37,833 nt of DNA from Microthrixaceae bacterium (lineage in GTDB: Bacteria; Actinomycetota; Acidimicrobiia; Acidimicrobiales; Microtrichaceae), in assembly GCA_019694615.1 (NCBI GenBank), contig JAIBBP010000043.1, positions 1 to 37,833 on the forward strand. Reading direction: 5' to 3'. The translations under genes and the position numbers were made by a program. Of this stretch, positions 1 to 7,859 are shown piece by piece. Positions within the stretch are counted from its first letter, which is position 1. Every line of letters starts with the position of its first letter. The notes beneath the pieces are model-generated. The model saw nothing but the letters and a program-made list of their open reading frames with translations. It was not told where the DNA came from and did no database searches.

Positions 1-1
1 G

Positions 2-1579
2 TCGGTGATCGTGGTCTACGGAGCGCATCCTGGTCGGGGCTCCGGCCGCTATTCGGAGCAGGACTGGGGAGCCATCGAAACCCCTGAACTCACGATCATG
101 GCGTACCCCGGCGAGCGACCGGTTTTCAAAGGGTCGCGGACGCTGCTGACCGAACGCGGGGCCTGGACTCGAACCGGTCAGGGTTGGTACCGCGACGTCG
201 AGGTGAAGCGCCATGACCGTTGGCCGGCCAACCCCTTCGAGATCCCCGACCAGACGACCGACGAACGACCACAGGCGGCGCTGCCCGAGCAGTTGTTCAT
301 CGGTACCGACCGGAACCGGCTCGAAGCGCTCGACCAGATGACCGACGGACAGCGCGCATCGGCTCGCGTGGTTCCGCCGGGACGGTTTCACGTCGAGCGA
401 CGATCGAACAACCGGGTGCGAGTGTGGGTCGGGGAGGACCCAACCGGACGCGTCGTCGAGTGGTCGACGCGTCAACGGGCGGTTCAGGTCGATCCGCAAG
501 GTCGCGACACCAGGATCGTGGGGATCACCTTCATCAACTACGCGCCGCACCACGGCAACACGCTCGGCGTCGTTCGCGTGCTCGCCAACGGTGTTCAGCT
601 CATCGATGTCGAGGTCTCGTCGTCGGCCGCCACCGGCATCGTGGCCAGCGGTGAGAACGGAACGCTGTCGCGCCCGCTACGGAACCTCACCCTTCGCCGG
701 GTCACCGCGTCGGGCAACGGGGCGCTGGGCGCATCGATCGGCGACGCCGGACAGGACGGTGCCGACGACTCGGTTCACAACCGGGTCACGATCGAGTACT
801 CGCGCTTCGATGAGAACAATCGCGAGGGCTTCGACGTCGCCGACTGTGGCGGCGGAGCGAACTGCGTAATCGCCGGCGTCAAGCTGGCGCGGCTCAACGG
901 GCTGGTCGTCCGATACTCGTCGTTCGTCGACAATGCATCGACGGGATTGTGGTGCGACCTTCACTGCGAGCGGGTGGCCATCGTCGGCAACCACATCGCC
1001 GGCAACGAGATGTCGGGAGTCTTCTACGAGGTGTCGGGGCGATCGGTGATCGCGTCGAACGTGATCGCCCACAACGGCACGAGCGGCGGCTCGCGCACCG
1101 CGGGACTGAAACTCACCGGGTCGACAGCGGTCGCGGTCGAGCACAACACGTTCGACGACAACGGTTCACAGGAGGTGTTCATGGCCACTGATGATCGTGT
1201 CGGCGAGCCGCGGGCGACCTTCGTGGCCAACCTCTTCAGTCCTTCCATCGAGTCCGGCTCGGATGGCGCGGATGGTTCGGCGGTGTTCGGCACCTTGGAG
1301 GACGATGTCTTCGAGTCCTCCTGGGTCGCGGGGTCGAACTCGAACGGCTACATCCTGTCCGCCGATCGACGCGCTGACTCCGACGTCGCCGACCCGAGCA
1401 CGACCCTCGTGGCCGACACATCGCAGCGGACGTTCGCGTCGGTGGCGCTTGGCGACTACCGCGTCGTCGACCCGAACGTTGCGCTCTGGACCGGTCGGCC
1501 GATGAGTGATGCGGCGTCCCTGCACCTTCGCCTGTCGCAGAAACCGGCGGAGGTGGGAGCCCACTTCACTGGCGGATGA
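2..1579 (+). CDS. Right-handed parallel beta-helix repeat protein (5' truncated by window)
   Basis: The frame is open from the left edge, so the true start probably lies outside; the first in-window candidate is GTG at 5. About 525 residues are visible. The middle (roughly residues 170-400) is a run of short beta-strand turns rich in N, G and V, with patterns such as 'VRYSSFVDN', 'VAIVGNHIAGN' and 'VIASNVIAHN', typical of PbH1 / pectate-lyase-fold repeats. Two close Cys pairs (DCGGGANC and WCDLHC) could form disulfides, which fits an exported protein. I see no catalytic signature that would name a substrate. It is probably a cell-surface or secreted carbohydrate-associated protein; the function is not established. 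It converges on the prepilin peptidase with 9 nt between the stops. Confidence 0.75.
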   Translation, partial: SVIVVYGAHPGRGSGRYSEQDWGAIETPELTIMAYPGERPVFKGSRTLLTERGAWTRTGQGWYRDVEVKRHDRWPANPFEIPDQTTDERPQAALPEQLFIGTDRNRLEALDQMTDGQRASARVVPPGRFHVERRSNNRVRVWVGEDPTGRVVEWSTRQRAVQVDPQGRDTRIVGITFINYAPHHGNTLGVVRVLANGVQLIDVEVSSSAATGIVASGENGTLSRPLRNLTLRRVTASGNGALGASIGDAGQDGADDSVHNRVTIEYSRFDENNREGFDVADCGGGANCVIAGVKLARLNGLVVRYSSFVDNASTGLWCDLHCERVAIVGNHIAGNEMSGVFYEVSGRSVIASNVIAHNGTSGGSRTAGLKLTGSTAVAVEHNTFDDNGSQEVFMATDDRVGEPRATFVANLFSPSIESGSDGADGSAVFGTLEDDVFESSWVAGSNSNGYILSADRRADSDVADPSTTLVADTSQRTFASVALGDYRVVDPNVALWTGRPMSDAASLHLRLSQKPAEVGAHFTGG

Positions 1580-1588
1580 ACGCTGTCC

Positions 1589-2407
1589 TCAGCCGATGAG
1601 GCTGCTGTAGAACACGACCGCCACCAGGGTCCCCATAGCCAACCCTGGGCCGAATGGCGCGAACCGACCCGCTTCCTTGCCCTTGGTCACCCGTTGGGGA
1701 AGTGCGTAGGCGAGGTACACCAGGTTGCCGATCAGTAGGCCGAACAACGTGAGTCGAAGGTCGATCCACCCGAGGTAGAGCCCGAGCAGGAGCGCGAGAC
1801 GGACGTCGCCGAAGCCCATGCCCGCAGGGAACACGATGTGGCACACGAAGAGGAACCCGAAGTACGCGGCTGAGCCGATGAACGCGCTGGTCAACGTGTC
1901 GGCGTTGCCCGTCCCAACCGCGACCGCAGAGATCGCTGCGAGCCCGACGCTGAATCCCACCCACACCACACGGCGTGGAATGAGCATCGTGCGCAGGTCG
2001 GTGATGGCGGCTGCAACGAGCACCGGTACCAGCCACAGAAAGGGCAACAGCACCCACCGATCCCCGAACGTCGCGAGCATCGCCAGACAGCCGATGAGCA
2101 CCGCTGCGTGGGTTCCCACCCACGTCAGCGGCAGGCGTCCGCTACACGAGCCGCACACCAGGCTCCGCCCCGGCACCGCTTCGGACAAGGTCACGACATG
2201 ATCGCATCGCGGGCACGTCGCATCGGCGAGGACAGCGATCTCATAGCCCTCCTCGTCTTCACCCACGGCGTAGCGGTGGGCGAACCAAGCTGCCACAGCA
2301 CCTGAGATGAGCGCCCACACGACGACAGGCAGTACGGCGACCGATGAGAGCGCATCGAGGCCCGGAAACACCGGGGAGGTTGACGCCGCGAGAATCGAAC
2401 TCAGCAC
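1589..2407 (-). CDS. Prepilin peptidase (type IV leader peptidase, A24 family)
   Basis: A 272-residue polytopic membrane protein. An N-terminal membrane segment is followed by a cytoplasmic zinc-binding loop (C65-P-R-C68 and C85-G-S-C88), as in bifunctional PilD-type enzymes. The two catalytic aspartates of the family are visible: D137 in 'ITDLRTMLIP' and D201 in 'GMGFGDVRLA'. The conserved 'GRFAPFGPGLAMG' motif is near the C-terminus. By family it cleaves, and perhaps N-methylates, leader peptides of type IV pilins or Tad/Flp pilins in the cytoplasmic membrane. No pilin genes are in the window, so it would act on proteins encoded elsewhere. Its start faces the EamA transporter gene across a region with two tandem palindromes. 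Confidence 0.9.
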   Translation of the reverse strand: MLSSILAASTSPVFPGLDALSSVAVLPVVVWALISGAVAAWFAHRYAVGEDEEGYEIAVLADATCPRCDHVVTLSEAVPGRSLVCGSCSGRLPLTWVGTHAAVLIGCLAMLATFGDRWVLLPFLWLVPVLVAAAITDLRTMLIPRRVVWVGFSVGLAAISAVAVGTGNADTLTSAFIGSAAYFGFLFVCHIVFPAGMGFGDVRLALLLGLYLGWIDLRLTLFGLLIGNLVYLAYALPQRVTKGKEAGRFAPFGPGLAMGTLVAVVFYSSLIG

Positions 2408-2429
2408 AGGTGTCTATCGGCCGACGCCG

Positions 2430-2468
2430 CCACGACTTCAGTCGTGGTCGCGACGACTTCAGTCGTCG
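2430..2468. promoter_or_regulatory. Two tandem palindromes between divergent genes
   Basis: Two perfect 18-nt inverted repeats stand 21 bp apart: CCACGAC-TTCA-GTCGTGG (2430-2447) and CGACGAC-TTCA-GTCGTCG (2451-2468). They share the core ACGACTTCAGTCGT. They lie between the prepilin peptidase start (2407, minus strand) and the EamA start (2497, plus strand). Two helical turns of spacing suit cooperative dimer binding. They could instead be RNA hairpins with TTCA loops in the EamA leader. Confidence 0.5.
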
Positions 2469-2496
2469 ACGAACTCCCACCGTAGGCTCGCCCCTC

Positions 2497-3360
2497 GTGG
2501 GCATCCTCCTCGCAGTGCTGTCAGCCGTGCTGTACGGCTCCGGGGACTTCCTCGGCGGGCTGTCGTCGCGGCGAGAATCCGCGCTCGCTGTCACCTGGTA
2601 CTCACAGATGGCAGGTTTGGGCTCGATCGTCGTCGTCGCGGTGGTCGTCGGAGCCGATCGAGTGACTTCGGCCGACTGGGGTTGGGGAGCCATGGGCGGC
2701 CTCGCCGGTGCCGCAGGACTTCTCCTGCTGTATGGAGCGCTGGCGAAGGGGCCGATGGCGGTGGTCGCTCCGGTCACAGCGCTGCTTTCTGCCGTGGTTC
2801 CCGCAATAGCGGGTTTCGTGCAGGGTGAGCGCCCGAGCGCGTACGCGGTCGTCGGCGTTCTGTTGGCGCTTCCCGCCATCGGACTCGCAGCCAGCGCCGG
2901 CGATCTCGACCTTGGGTCGGTTCACGCTCGGATCCTCGCGGAGTCCATCGTCGCCGGCAGCATGTTCGGACTGTTCTTCGTGTTCTTCGCACAGGCAGGC
3001 GACGAGGCCGGAATGTGGCCGACGGTCGCCGCGAAGGTCGCGTCCGTGACCGCTTTGTCACTGGTCGTCGCGGTCCCCTCGTTGCGTCAGAACGTCTCGC
3101 CCGACGGCTCGATGCGAGTCGCCCGTGCGTCGCTGCCGCTGATCGTCGGCGCGGGGCTGTTCGACGTCGGCGCCAACGCGTTGTACCTGGCCGCAACGCG
3201 GGAGGGATTACTCGCGCTGATCTCGGTCATCACTGCGATGTACCCGGCAGCGACCGTGTTGCTGGCTGCCACAGTCCTGCGAGAGCCGATTCGCCGACCG
3301 CAGATGATCGGTCTGGTCCTCGCAGCGATCGCGATCGGGCTGGTCGCCGCAGCGGGCTAG
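2497..3360 (+). CDS. EamA/DMT-superfamily membrane transporter
   Basis: About 287 residues, almost entirely hydrophobic, with some nine to ten predicted membrane helices and the internal two-fold pattern of drug/metabolite transporters. The first half opens 'VGILLAVLSAVLYGSGDFLGG'-like and the second half ends 'REPIRRPQMIGLVLAAIAIGL'. The GTG at 2497 was chosen because the first membrane helix begins there. An ATG at 2344 in the same frame would add 51 polar, Arg-rich residues encoded by the palindromic intergenic region. By family it exports or imports small metabolites; the substrate cannot be read from the sequence. It is divergent from the prepilin peptidase gene. Confidence 0.8.
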   Translation: MGILLAVLSAVLYGSGDFLGGLSSRRESALAVTWYSQMAGLGSIVVVAVVVGADRVTSADWGWGAMGGLAGAAGLLLLYGALAKGPMAVVAPVTALLSAVVPAIAGFVQGERPSAYAVVGVLLALPAIGLAASAGDLDLGSVHARILAESIVAGSMFGLFFVFFAQAGDEAGMWPTVAAKVASVTALSLVVAVPSLRQNVSPDGSMRVARASLPLIVGAGLFDVGANALYLAATREGLLALISVITAMYPAATVLLAATVLREPIRRPQMIGLVLAAIAIGLVAAAG

Positions 3361-3398
3361 CCGTCATGTCCGAACAGGTTGGCGACGCGGGCCGCGGG

Positions 3399-3875
3399 TC
3401 AATTGCCGATGACCGGCTGAGCCAATCGGAGGCGGTTGTCGTAGTCCTCGTCCCACGGGAGCTTGCCGTTGCGGTCGGGCCACACGAACTGGCAGACGCG
3501 GTACTGCTCGGATCCGTGAAAACGGGTGGCACCCGTAAACAGTTCGGCGTAGTCGGACATGTCGACCGGAAGCATCGCTGCTGGGAGGTCGTTGTCGAGG
3601 AGGCCGACGAACATGCCGTCGGGGATGGTGCCACCAGCGTCGATGTGCATCGCGACCATCTCGATCAGCCCACGCGCCGCCACCGGTTGCAGGCCGAAGA
3701 TCACGACCTCGGGGTGATGAAAGCTGGACTCGAACCCGATGGTGTACGTGTAGCCGGGGGTCGGTGGGTCGTCGACCGGCGCGACCGGTTCGGCACACCA
3801 GCCGTTCGTCTCGACCACCCACGCGATCTTCTCGTCGTGAGCCATGTCCCGGTCGGGGAAGACGTCGTCGCTCAT
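3399..3875 (-). CDS. DUF4262 domain protein
   Basis: A 158-residue soluble protein. The central segment 'GYTYTIGFESSFHHPEVVIFGL' (about residues 41-62) is the hallmark of DUF4262, a family without an established biochemical function. No signal peptide or membrane segment is visible. Its ATG overlaps the stop of the upstream AMP-ligase gene by 4 nt (ATGA), so the two are almost certainly co-transcribed and translationally coupled. Whether the function relates to acyl-adenylate chemistry is unknown. Confidence 0.8.
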   Translation of the reverse strand: MSDDVFPDRDMAHDEKIAWVVETNGWCAEPVAPVDDPPTPGYTYTIGFESSFHHPEVVIFGLQPVAARGLIEMVAMHIDAGGTIPDGMFVGLLDNDLPAAMLPVDMSDYAELFTGATRFHGSEQYRVCQFVWPDRNGKLPWDEDYDNRLRLAQPVIGN

Positions 3876-5371
3876 CGACCGCTCCTCTCTCCCGTCTCCG
3901 ATGAGCCGACCCTATCGACCGGGTCGGCCCCATGTATCGTCGCCGAGAGCGCCGCCCGATCCAGCTTCTGCATGGTGGTCAGCGGGAGGTCGTCGACGAC
4001 GACGAGCGCCTCGGGGAGCTTCCAACGGGCGAGGCGTTCGGCACCGAACGATCGAAGCTCGTTCAGGGATGGCGGTGCGGCGTCGGGGCGAGCTACGACG
4101 ACGGCGACGCCGACCTCGCCCATCACCTCGTCGGGTCGAGGGACGATGGCGATCGCCGACACGTCGGGGTGGTCGCCGAGCACCGCTTCCACTTCGGCGG
4201 GGGCGACGTTGTAGCCGCCGCGGATGTACATCTCCTTGACACGTCCACGGATGGTGACGAGCCCAGTTGCATCGCGCGATGCCAGATCGCCGGTGCGAAT
4301 CCAGCCGTCGACCAACGTGGCGCTCGTCGCCTCTGGATCGCGCCAGTATCCGTCGAACATGGTGGGCGTTCGGAGGAGCAGCTCGCCGGTCGCATCGTCG
4401 GCGAGGTCATCGAGAGCGTCGTCGACGATCCGTACATCGACCCCGGGCCGGGGGCGGCCCACGGTGTAGAGCGCCTCGACATCGGGTGCATCGAACGCGG
4501 TTCCGAGCCCGACGCCGCCCGACTCCGTCGAGGAGTACCGGATGGAGTACTGCGCTCCGAACGTCTGTCGAGCGGCTCGCACGAGCGCCGGTGGAGATGC
4601 TGCGCCCCCGGCGATGATCCGTTCGACACAGCTGACGTCGAGTTCGGCAAGCGACGGGTCGCGTAGGAGCAGAGCGAGCTGAGGCGCGACGACGCCGAGT
4701 GTGGCGATGCGGTGCTCGGCCACGGTCCGTAGCACGTCGCCGGAGCGCCATCGGCCGAGGACGTGCGTCGTCGTTCCTGTTCGGAGATACCACGGGAGCT
4801 TCGTCATGAACCCGACGTGGGCGAACTGCGTCGACGCGAGCATGTGTCCGCCTCCGTCCCAACGGTCCTCCCAGCCCGGCCCGAGGTCGGCCTCACACAC
4901 GGCGCGGAGTTGGCGGTCGCGGAAGATGGCACCTCTGGGGAGACCCGTCGTGCCCGACGTGAAAACGATGGCCACGATTCGCTCGGGGTCCTCGTTCAAA
5001 TCAGGGATCGAAGCCTTGTCGCCTCCCTCGTCGTCGGGGATCGCCTCCTCGATCACGGCATCCGGGTTCAGCCGCTCGATGAGTGCCGCCTGCTCCGATG
5101 GCGCAAGCGACGGGTTGATTCCCGAGGCCGCTGCGCCGAGCTTGGCGGCTGCGACGTAGGTCACGACATAGTCGAACGTGGAATCGAGCTGCAGCGCGAC
5201 GACCGAGCCGTCGCCCACCCCGTCGGCGCGGAGTCTCGTCGCGGCGATGTCGGAGCGCCTGTCGAGCGCCGCGTAGGTGAGGCGCGCTCCGGTCTGATCG
5301 ACGAACGCGGAGCGCTCGCCGAAGCGCCGTGCGGCCTCACGAACGGTGTGTACCAGTATCGCCATGCCCAT
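3872..5371 (-). CDS. AMP-dependent acyl-CoA synthetase/ligase (ANL superfamily)
   Basis: About 499 residues, slightly short for the family. Visible core motifs are the nucleotide-binding loop 'FTSGTTGLPRG' (about 138-148), 'YSSTESGG' (280-287), the 'RTGDLASRD' hinge region (360-368), 'GRVKEMYIRGGYNV' (377-390) and the C-terminal catalytic Lys in 'TTMQKLDR' (K470). It should activate a carboxylic acid as the acyl-adenylate and transfer it to CoA; the substrate is unknown. The start is uncertain: GTG 5374, ATG 5371 and ATG 5365 are in frame. I chose ATG 5371, only 10 nt from a perfect 30-bp inverted repeat. It is coupled to the downstream DUF4262 gene. Confidence 0.88.
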   Translation of the reverse strand: MGMAILVHTVREAARRFGERSAFVDQTGARLTYAALDRRSDIAATRLRADGVGDGSVVALQLDSTFDYVVTYVAAAKLGAAASGINPSLAPSEQAALIERLNPDAVIEEAIPDDEGGDKASIPDLNEDPERIVAIVFTSGTTGLPRGAIFRDRQLRAVCEADLGPGWEDRWDGGGHMLASTQFAHVGFMTKLPWYLRTGTTTHVLGRWRSGDVLRTVAEHRIATLGVVAPQLALLLRDPSLAELDVSCVERIIAGGAASPPALVRAARQTFGAQYSIRYSSTESGGVGLGTAFDAPDVEALYTVGRPRPGVDVRIVDDALDDLADDATGELLLRTPTMFDGYWRDPEATSATLVDGWIRTGDLASRDATGLVTIRGRVKEMYIRGGYNVAPAEVEAVLGDHPDVSAIAIVPRPDEVMGEVGVAVVVARPDAAPPSLNELRSFGAERLARWKLPEALVVVDDLPLTTMQKLDRAALSATIHGADPVDRVGSSETGERSGR

Positions 5372-5381
5372 CACACTGCCA

Positions 5382-5447
5382 CGCGGCTCGTTCTGTCCTG
5401 CGAGAGCACCACCCGTATGGTGCTCTCGCAGGACAGAACGAGCCGCG
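5382..5447. repeat. Perfect 30-bp inverted repeat, 6-nt loop
   Basis: The arms 5382-5411 and 5418-5447 are perfect reverse complements around the loop CCCGTA. The element fills the gap between the phosphatase gene (stop at 5468) and the AMP-ligase gene (start at 5365-5374), both on the minus strand. No T-tract follows. It could be a U-less hairpin terminator for the phosphatase transcript, or an RNA structure controlling the ligase, whose start codon lies about 10 nt from the foot of the stem. Confidence 0.85.
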
Positions 5448-5467
5448 GTGCGCGTTGCCGGCTCGGG

Positions 5468-6994
5468 TCACTGCTCGATGTAGAGCCAACCGTCGGCGAC
5501 GTCGCGAACTCTGGTGCCGACATCTGCCAGGGCCTCGTCGCGGAGGTCAGACCACGGGCGGTCGTGAGCGGGGTTGTGCGCTTCCATCCCGTGATCGGAC
5601 ATCACCAGGATCGCCGTTCGATCGCGAGCCCCCGACCGATCGATCGCATCGAGAACGCGCTCCACCCGTCGATCGCTGTCGATGACCGCGGCACGAACGA
5701 TCTCGGAGTGAGGCCCGCCTTCGTGGCCGGCCTCGTCGGTGAGTGAGAGGGACAGGAACATGAACGTCGGCAGCGGGTTGCCGGCTTCGCGGTTCCACAG
5801 CGAGATCGCCTGCGTTGTGGCCAACTCGTCGACGGCGGACATGAACGCGTACGCGTCCGAGGAGTCGGCCATCGCGGCGTTCGACGTGGCGGTGATGTCG
5901 GGAAACGACGGGGCACGGCCGCTCCGAAAATCGGCGAATGAGCTGACGTCGGCACCGCGGTCGCAGAACTCGAATACGGCCGCCGTGAACGCGTCTGGTC
6001 GGCTGCGATGGATCGCTTCGTGCAGCGTTTCGACATCGGGTCGCAGGTGCACCATCGCTGCGAACATCTCGTCGAACGCGAGGAGGTCCGGCGTGACGCG
6101 GCGTTCGCGATCGAACCACATGTGGTGGAGCACTCCGGAGTGGCCGGGGTGGACACCGGTCGAAGCCGTGGTGTGGTTCGCCAGGGTGGCAGTCGGCAGG
6201 GACGCCATGAGCCCCAGGCCGAGGGCGGTGCCGCCACCGAGGAGGGACCCGATGGCAGGAGCGTCACCGTGGGCGATCGCGTCGTAGAGCTGGTTGGGGT
6301 TGCAGCCATCGAGCAGCACCACCACCACGTGGTCGGCCCCGCCCTCGTGCACGAACGTGAGGGGGTCACCGTCCTGGCGGCGAAGCAGTCCGGCCCGGCG
6401 TCGGGCCCCGGTTGGGCCGATCGAGTCGGGGTGTGGATCCGTGCCGAGGAGCCTCAGGATGGTCGGGGCGACGTCGACCATGCGAGCCGACTCGTTGACG
6501 ATGCCGGCTCGCACGACTCCGGCGCCCGACGCGACGAACGGAGCCCGGGCCTGCACCACCCCGAGCGACCCGTGCTCGCCGAGGTTCGTCCCGAAGCGAT
6601 GCGACGGCGCGTGCTGTACCACCAGCTCTGGCGCGTGGGCCGAGTCGAAGAACTGGGCGATCTGGTCGTAGGCGTGGGGGTAGGCGTTGGCGTCGCGGTT
6701 CGGGAACGGCGCTCGGGCCTCGTCGGCCGACGTGGAGAACCGATCGGTGGACCCGTCCGCTAGTGGGTTCTTCCGATCGAGGTCGACGATCGTGAACTCG
6801 TGGCGCTCCACAGGGACCCCGTCGTGGTCGTCGACGGTGACGGTTCGGCGTTCGAAGGTGACCGAACCGTCCGCCGACGTCGCCCGGAATCGATCGCGTG
6901 CCGGTGACGACAGGACCATGTCGACCGCGGCGTCGAACGATCGATCGGTCAGCGCCTCCTCCAGTCCCTGACACCGGTCATCGTGAGAGCGCAT
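5468..6994 (-). CDS. Alkaline-phosphatase-superfamily phosphodiesterase with permuted motif order
   Basis: 508 residues. The second half carries the usual N-terminal and middle motifs of type I phosphodiesterases/nucleotide pyrophosphatases: 'VVVVLLDG' (metal ligand D229), 'SLPTATLANH' with the nucleophile Thr (T268 or T270), 'TDEAGHEGG' (D420, H424) and 'VMSDHGME' (D467, H468), ending about 40 residues later. The motif normally C-terminal to all of these, a Gly-x-His-Gly followed by 'MVDVAPTILRLLG', lies in the first half (GEHGS with H141; 172-184). The domain therefore looks circularly permuted. It likely hydrolyses a phosphate mono- or diester; the substrate is unknown. No signal peptide is seen. 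Its start faces the SDR gene. Confidence 0.82.
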   Translation of the reverse strand: MRSHDDRCQGLEEALTDRSFDAAVDMVLSSPARDRFRATSADGSVTFERRTVTVDDHDGVPVERHEFTIVDLDRKNPLADGSTDRFSTSADEARAPFPNRDANAYPHAYDQIAQFFDSAHAPELVVQHAPSHRFGTNLGEHGSLGVVQARAPFVASGAGVVRAGIVNESARMVDVAPTILRLLGTDPHPDSIGPTGARRRAGLLRRQDGDPLTFVHEGGADHVVVVLLDGCNPNQLYDAIAHGDAPAIGSLLGGGTALGLGLMASLPTATLANHTTASTGVHPGHSGVLHHMWFDRERRVTPDLLAFDEMFAAMVHLRPDVETLHEAIHRSRPDAFTAAVFEFCDRGADVSSFADFRSGRAPSFPDITATSNAAMADSSDAYAFMSAVDELATTQAISLWNREAGNPLPTFMFLSLSLTDEAGHEGGPHSEIVRAAVIDSDRRVERVLDAIDRSGARDRTAILVMSDHGMEAHNPAHDRPWSDLRDEALADVGTRVRDVADGWLYIEQ

Positions 6995-7021
6995 GAGCCG
7001 AGACTACGGAAGAATGCGGTC

Positions 7022-7831
7022 GTGAACCTCACCCCCGACACCGTCCTGTTGACCGACCGGGTCGCGCTCGTTACCGGCGCCGCCCGCGGCATCGGTGCCG
7101 CCACCGCCCTCGCGCTGGCGAGATTCGGCGCCGACCTGGTGCTGGTCGACCGCCTGGGCGACGAGCTGGCCGACGTCGTTGCGGCGGTCGAGTCCCTGGG
7201 GCGCACTGCCCTGGCGACCGTCGGTGACGTGCGATCCTCCGACGTCGTCGACGCGACGGTGACATCGGCTGCGGAGCGGTTCGGTCGTGTCGACGTCCTC
7301 GTAAACAACGCGGGCGGCGGATTCTGGGCGCCGTTCACCGACGTGAACCCGAAGGGCGAGGCCGCGCTGATCGCCGAGAACTTCACCCAGGTCACCGCGT
7401 TCGTGCGCGCCGTTGCTCCGCTGATGGCCGGCGGCGGATCGATCGTGAACGTGACATCGATCGAGGCCCACCGGGCGGGGCCGGGGTTCGGGATCTACTC
7501 GGCGATGAAGGCGGCGGTCGAGAACCTCTCCAAGACCCTCGCGCTCGAACTGTCACCGCAGGGCATCAGGGTCAACTGTGTCGCTCCCGACATGATCCCC
7601 ACCCCCGGCGACGCCGGGCTCGCCGCGGACTCCGGAGCGCTCCTCGACGCGGCGTTCCACCCGAGCCCGATCGGGGAGATGGGATCGCCTGACGACGCGG
7701 CTGCGGCGATCGTGTTCCTGGCCGGCGACCTTGCCCGATTCGTGACCGGAGCGACCATTCACCTCGACGGCGGCACCTTCGCTGCGTCGGGGTGGCGCCG
7801 AGCGCGCGACGGTGGGGCATGGTCGTTGTAG
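7022..7831 (+). CDS. Short-chain dehydrogenase/reductase (SDR)
   Basis: 269 residues, the usual length of classical SDRs. Visible features are the Rossmann dinucleotide loop 'TGAARGIG', a 'NNAGG' motif, the catalytic Ser in 'VTSIEAH' and the catalytic Tyr/Lys in 'YSAMK', with a C-terminal 'HLDGG' typical of the family. It should carry out NAD(P)-dependent oxidoreduction of an alcohol/ketone, plausibly on a lipid or steroid-like substrate given the neighbourhood. GTG 7022 was chosen. An upstream GTG at 6983 in the same frame would overlap the start of the divergent phosphatase gene. Confidence 0.9.
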   Translation: MNLTPDTVLLTDRVALVTGAARGIGAATALALARFGADLVLVDRLGDELADVVAAVESLGRTALATVGDVRSSDVVDATVTSAAERFGRVDVLVNNAGGGFWAPFTDVNPKGEAALIAENFTQVTAFVRAVAPLMAGGGSIVNVTSIEAHRAGPGFGIYSAMKAAVENLSKTLALELSPQGIRVNCVAPDMIPTPGDAGLAADSGALLDAAFHPSPIGEMGSPDDAAAAIVFLAGDLARFVTGATIHLDGGTFAASGWRRARDGGAWSL

Positions 7832-7859
7832 CCGGTCGGTTCTCGTCGTAGCCCGATAG

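Noticed and set aside
2421-2470. CRISPR-like or REP array at the tandem palindromes
   Set aside because: Only two units, 21-bp period and no spacers or further copies nearby. Better explained as operators or hairpins.
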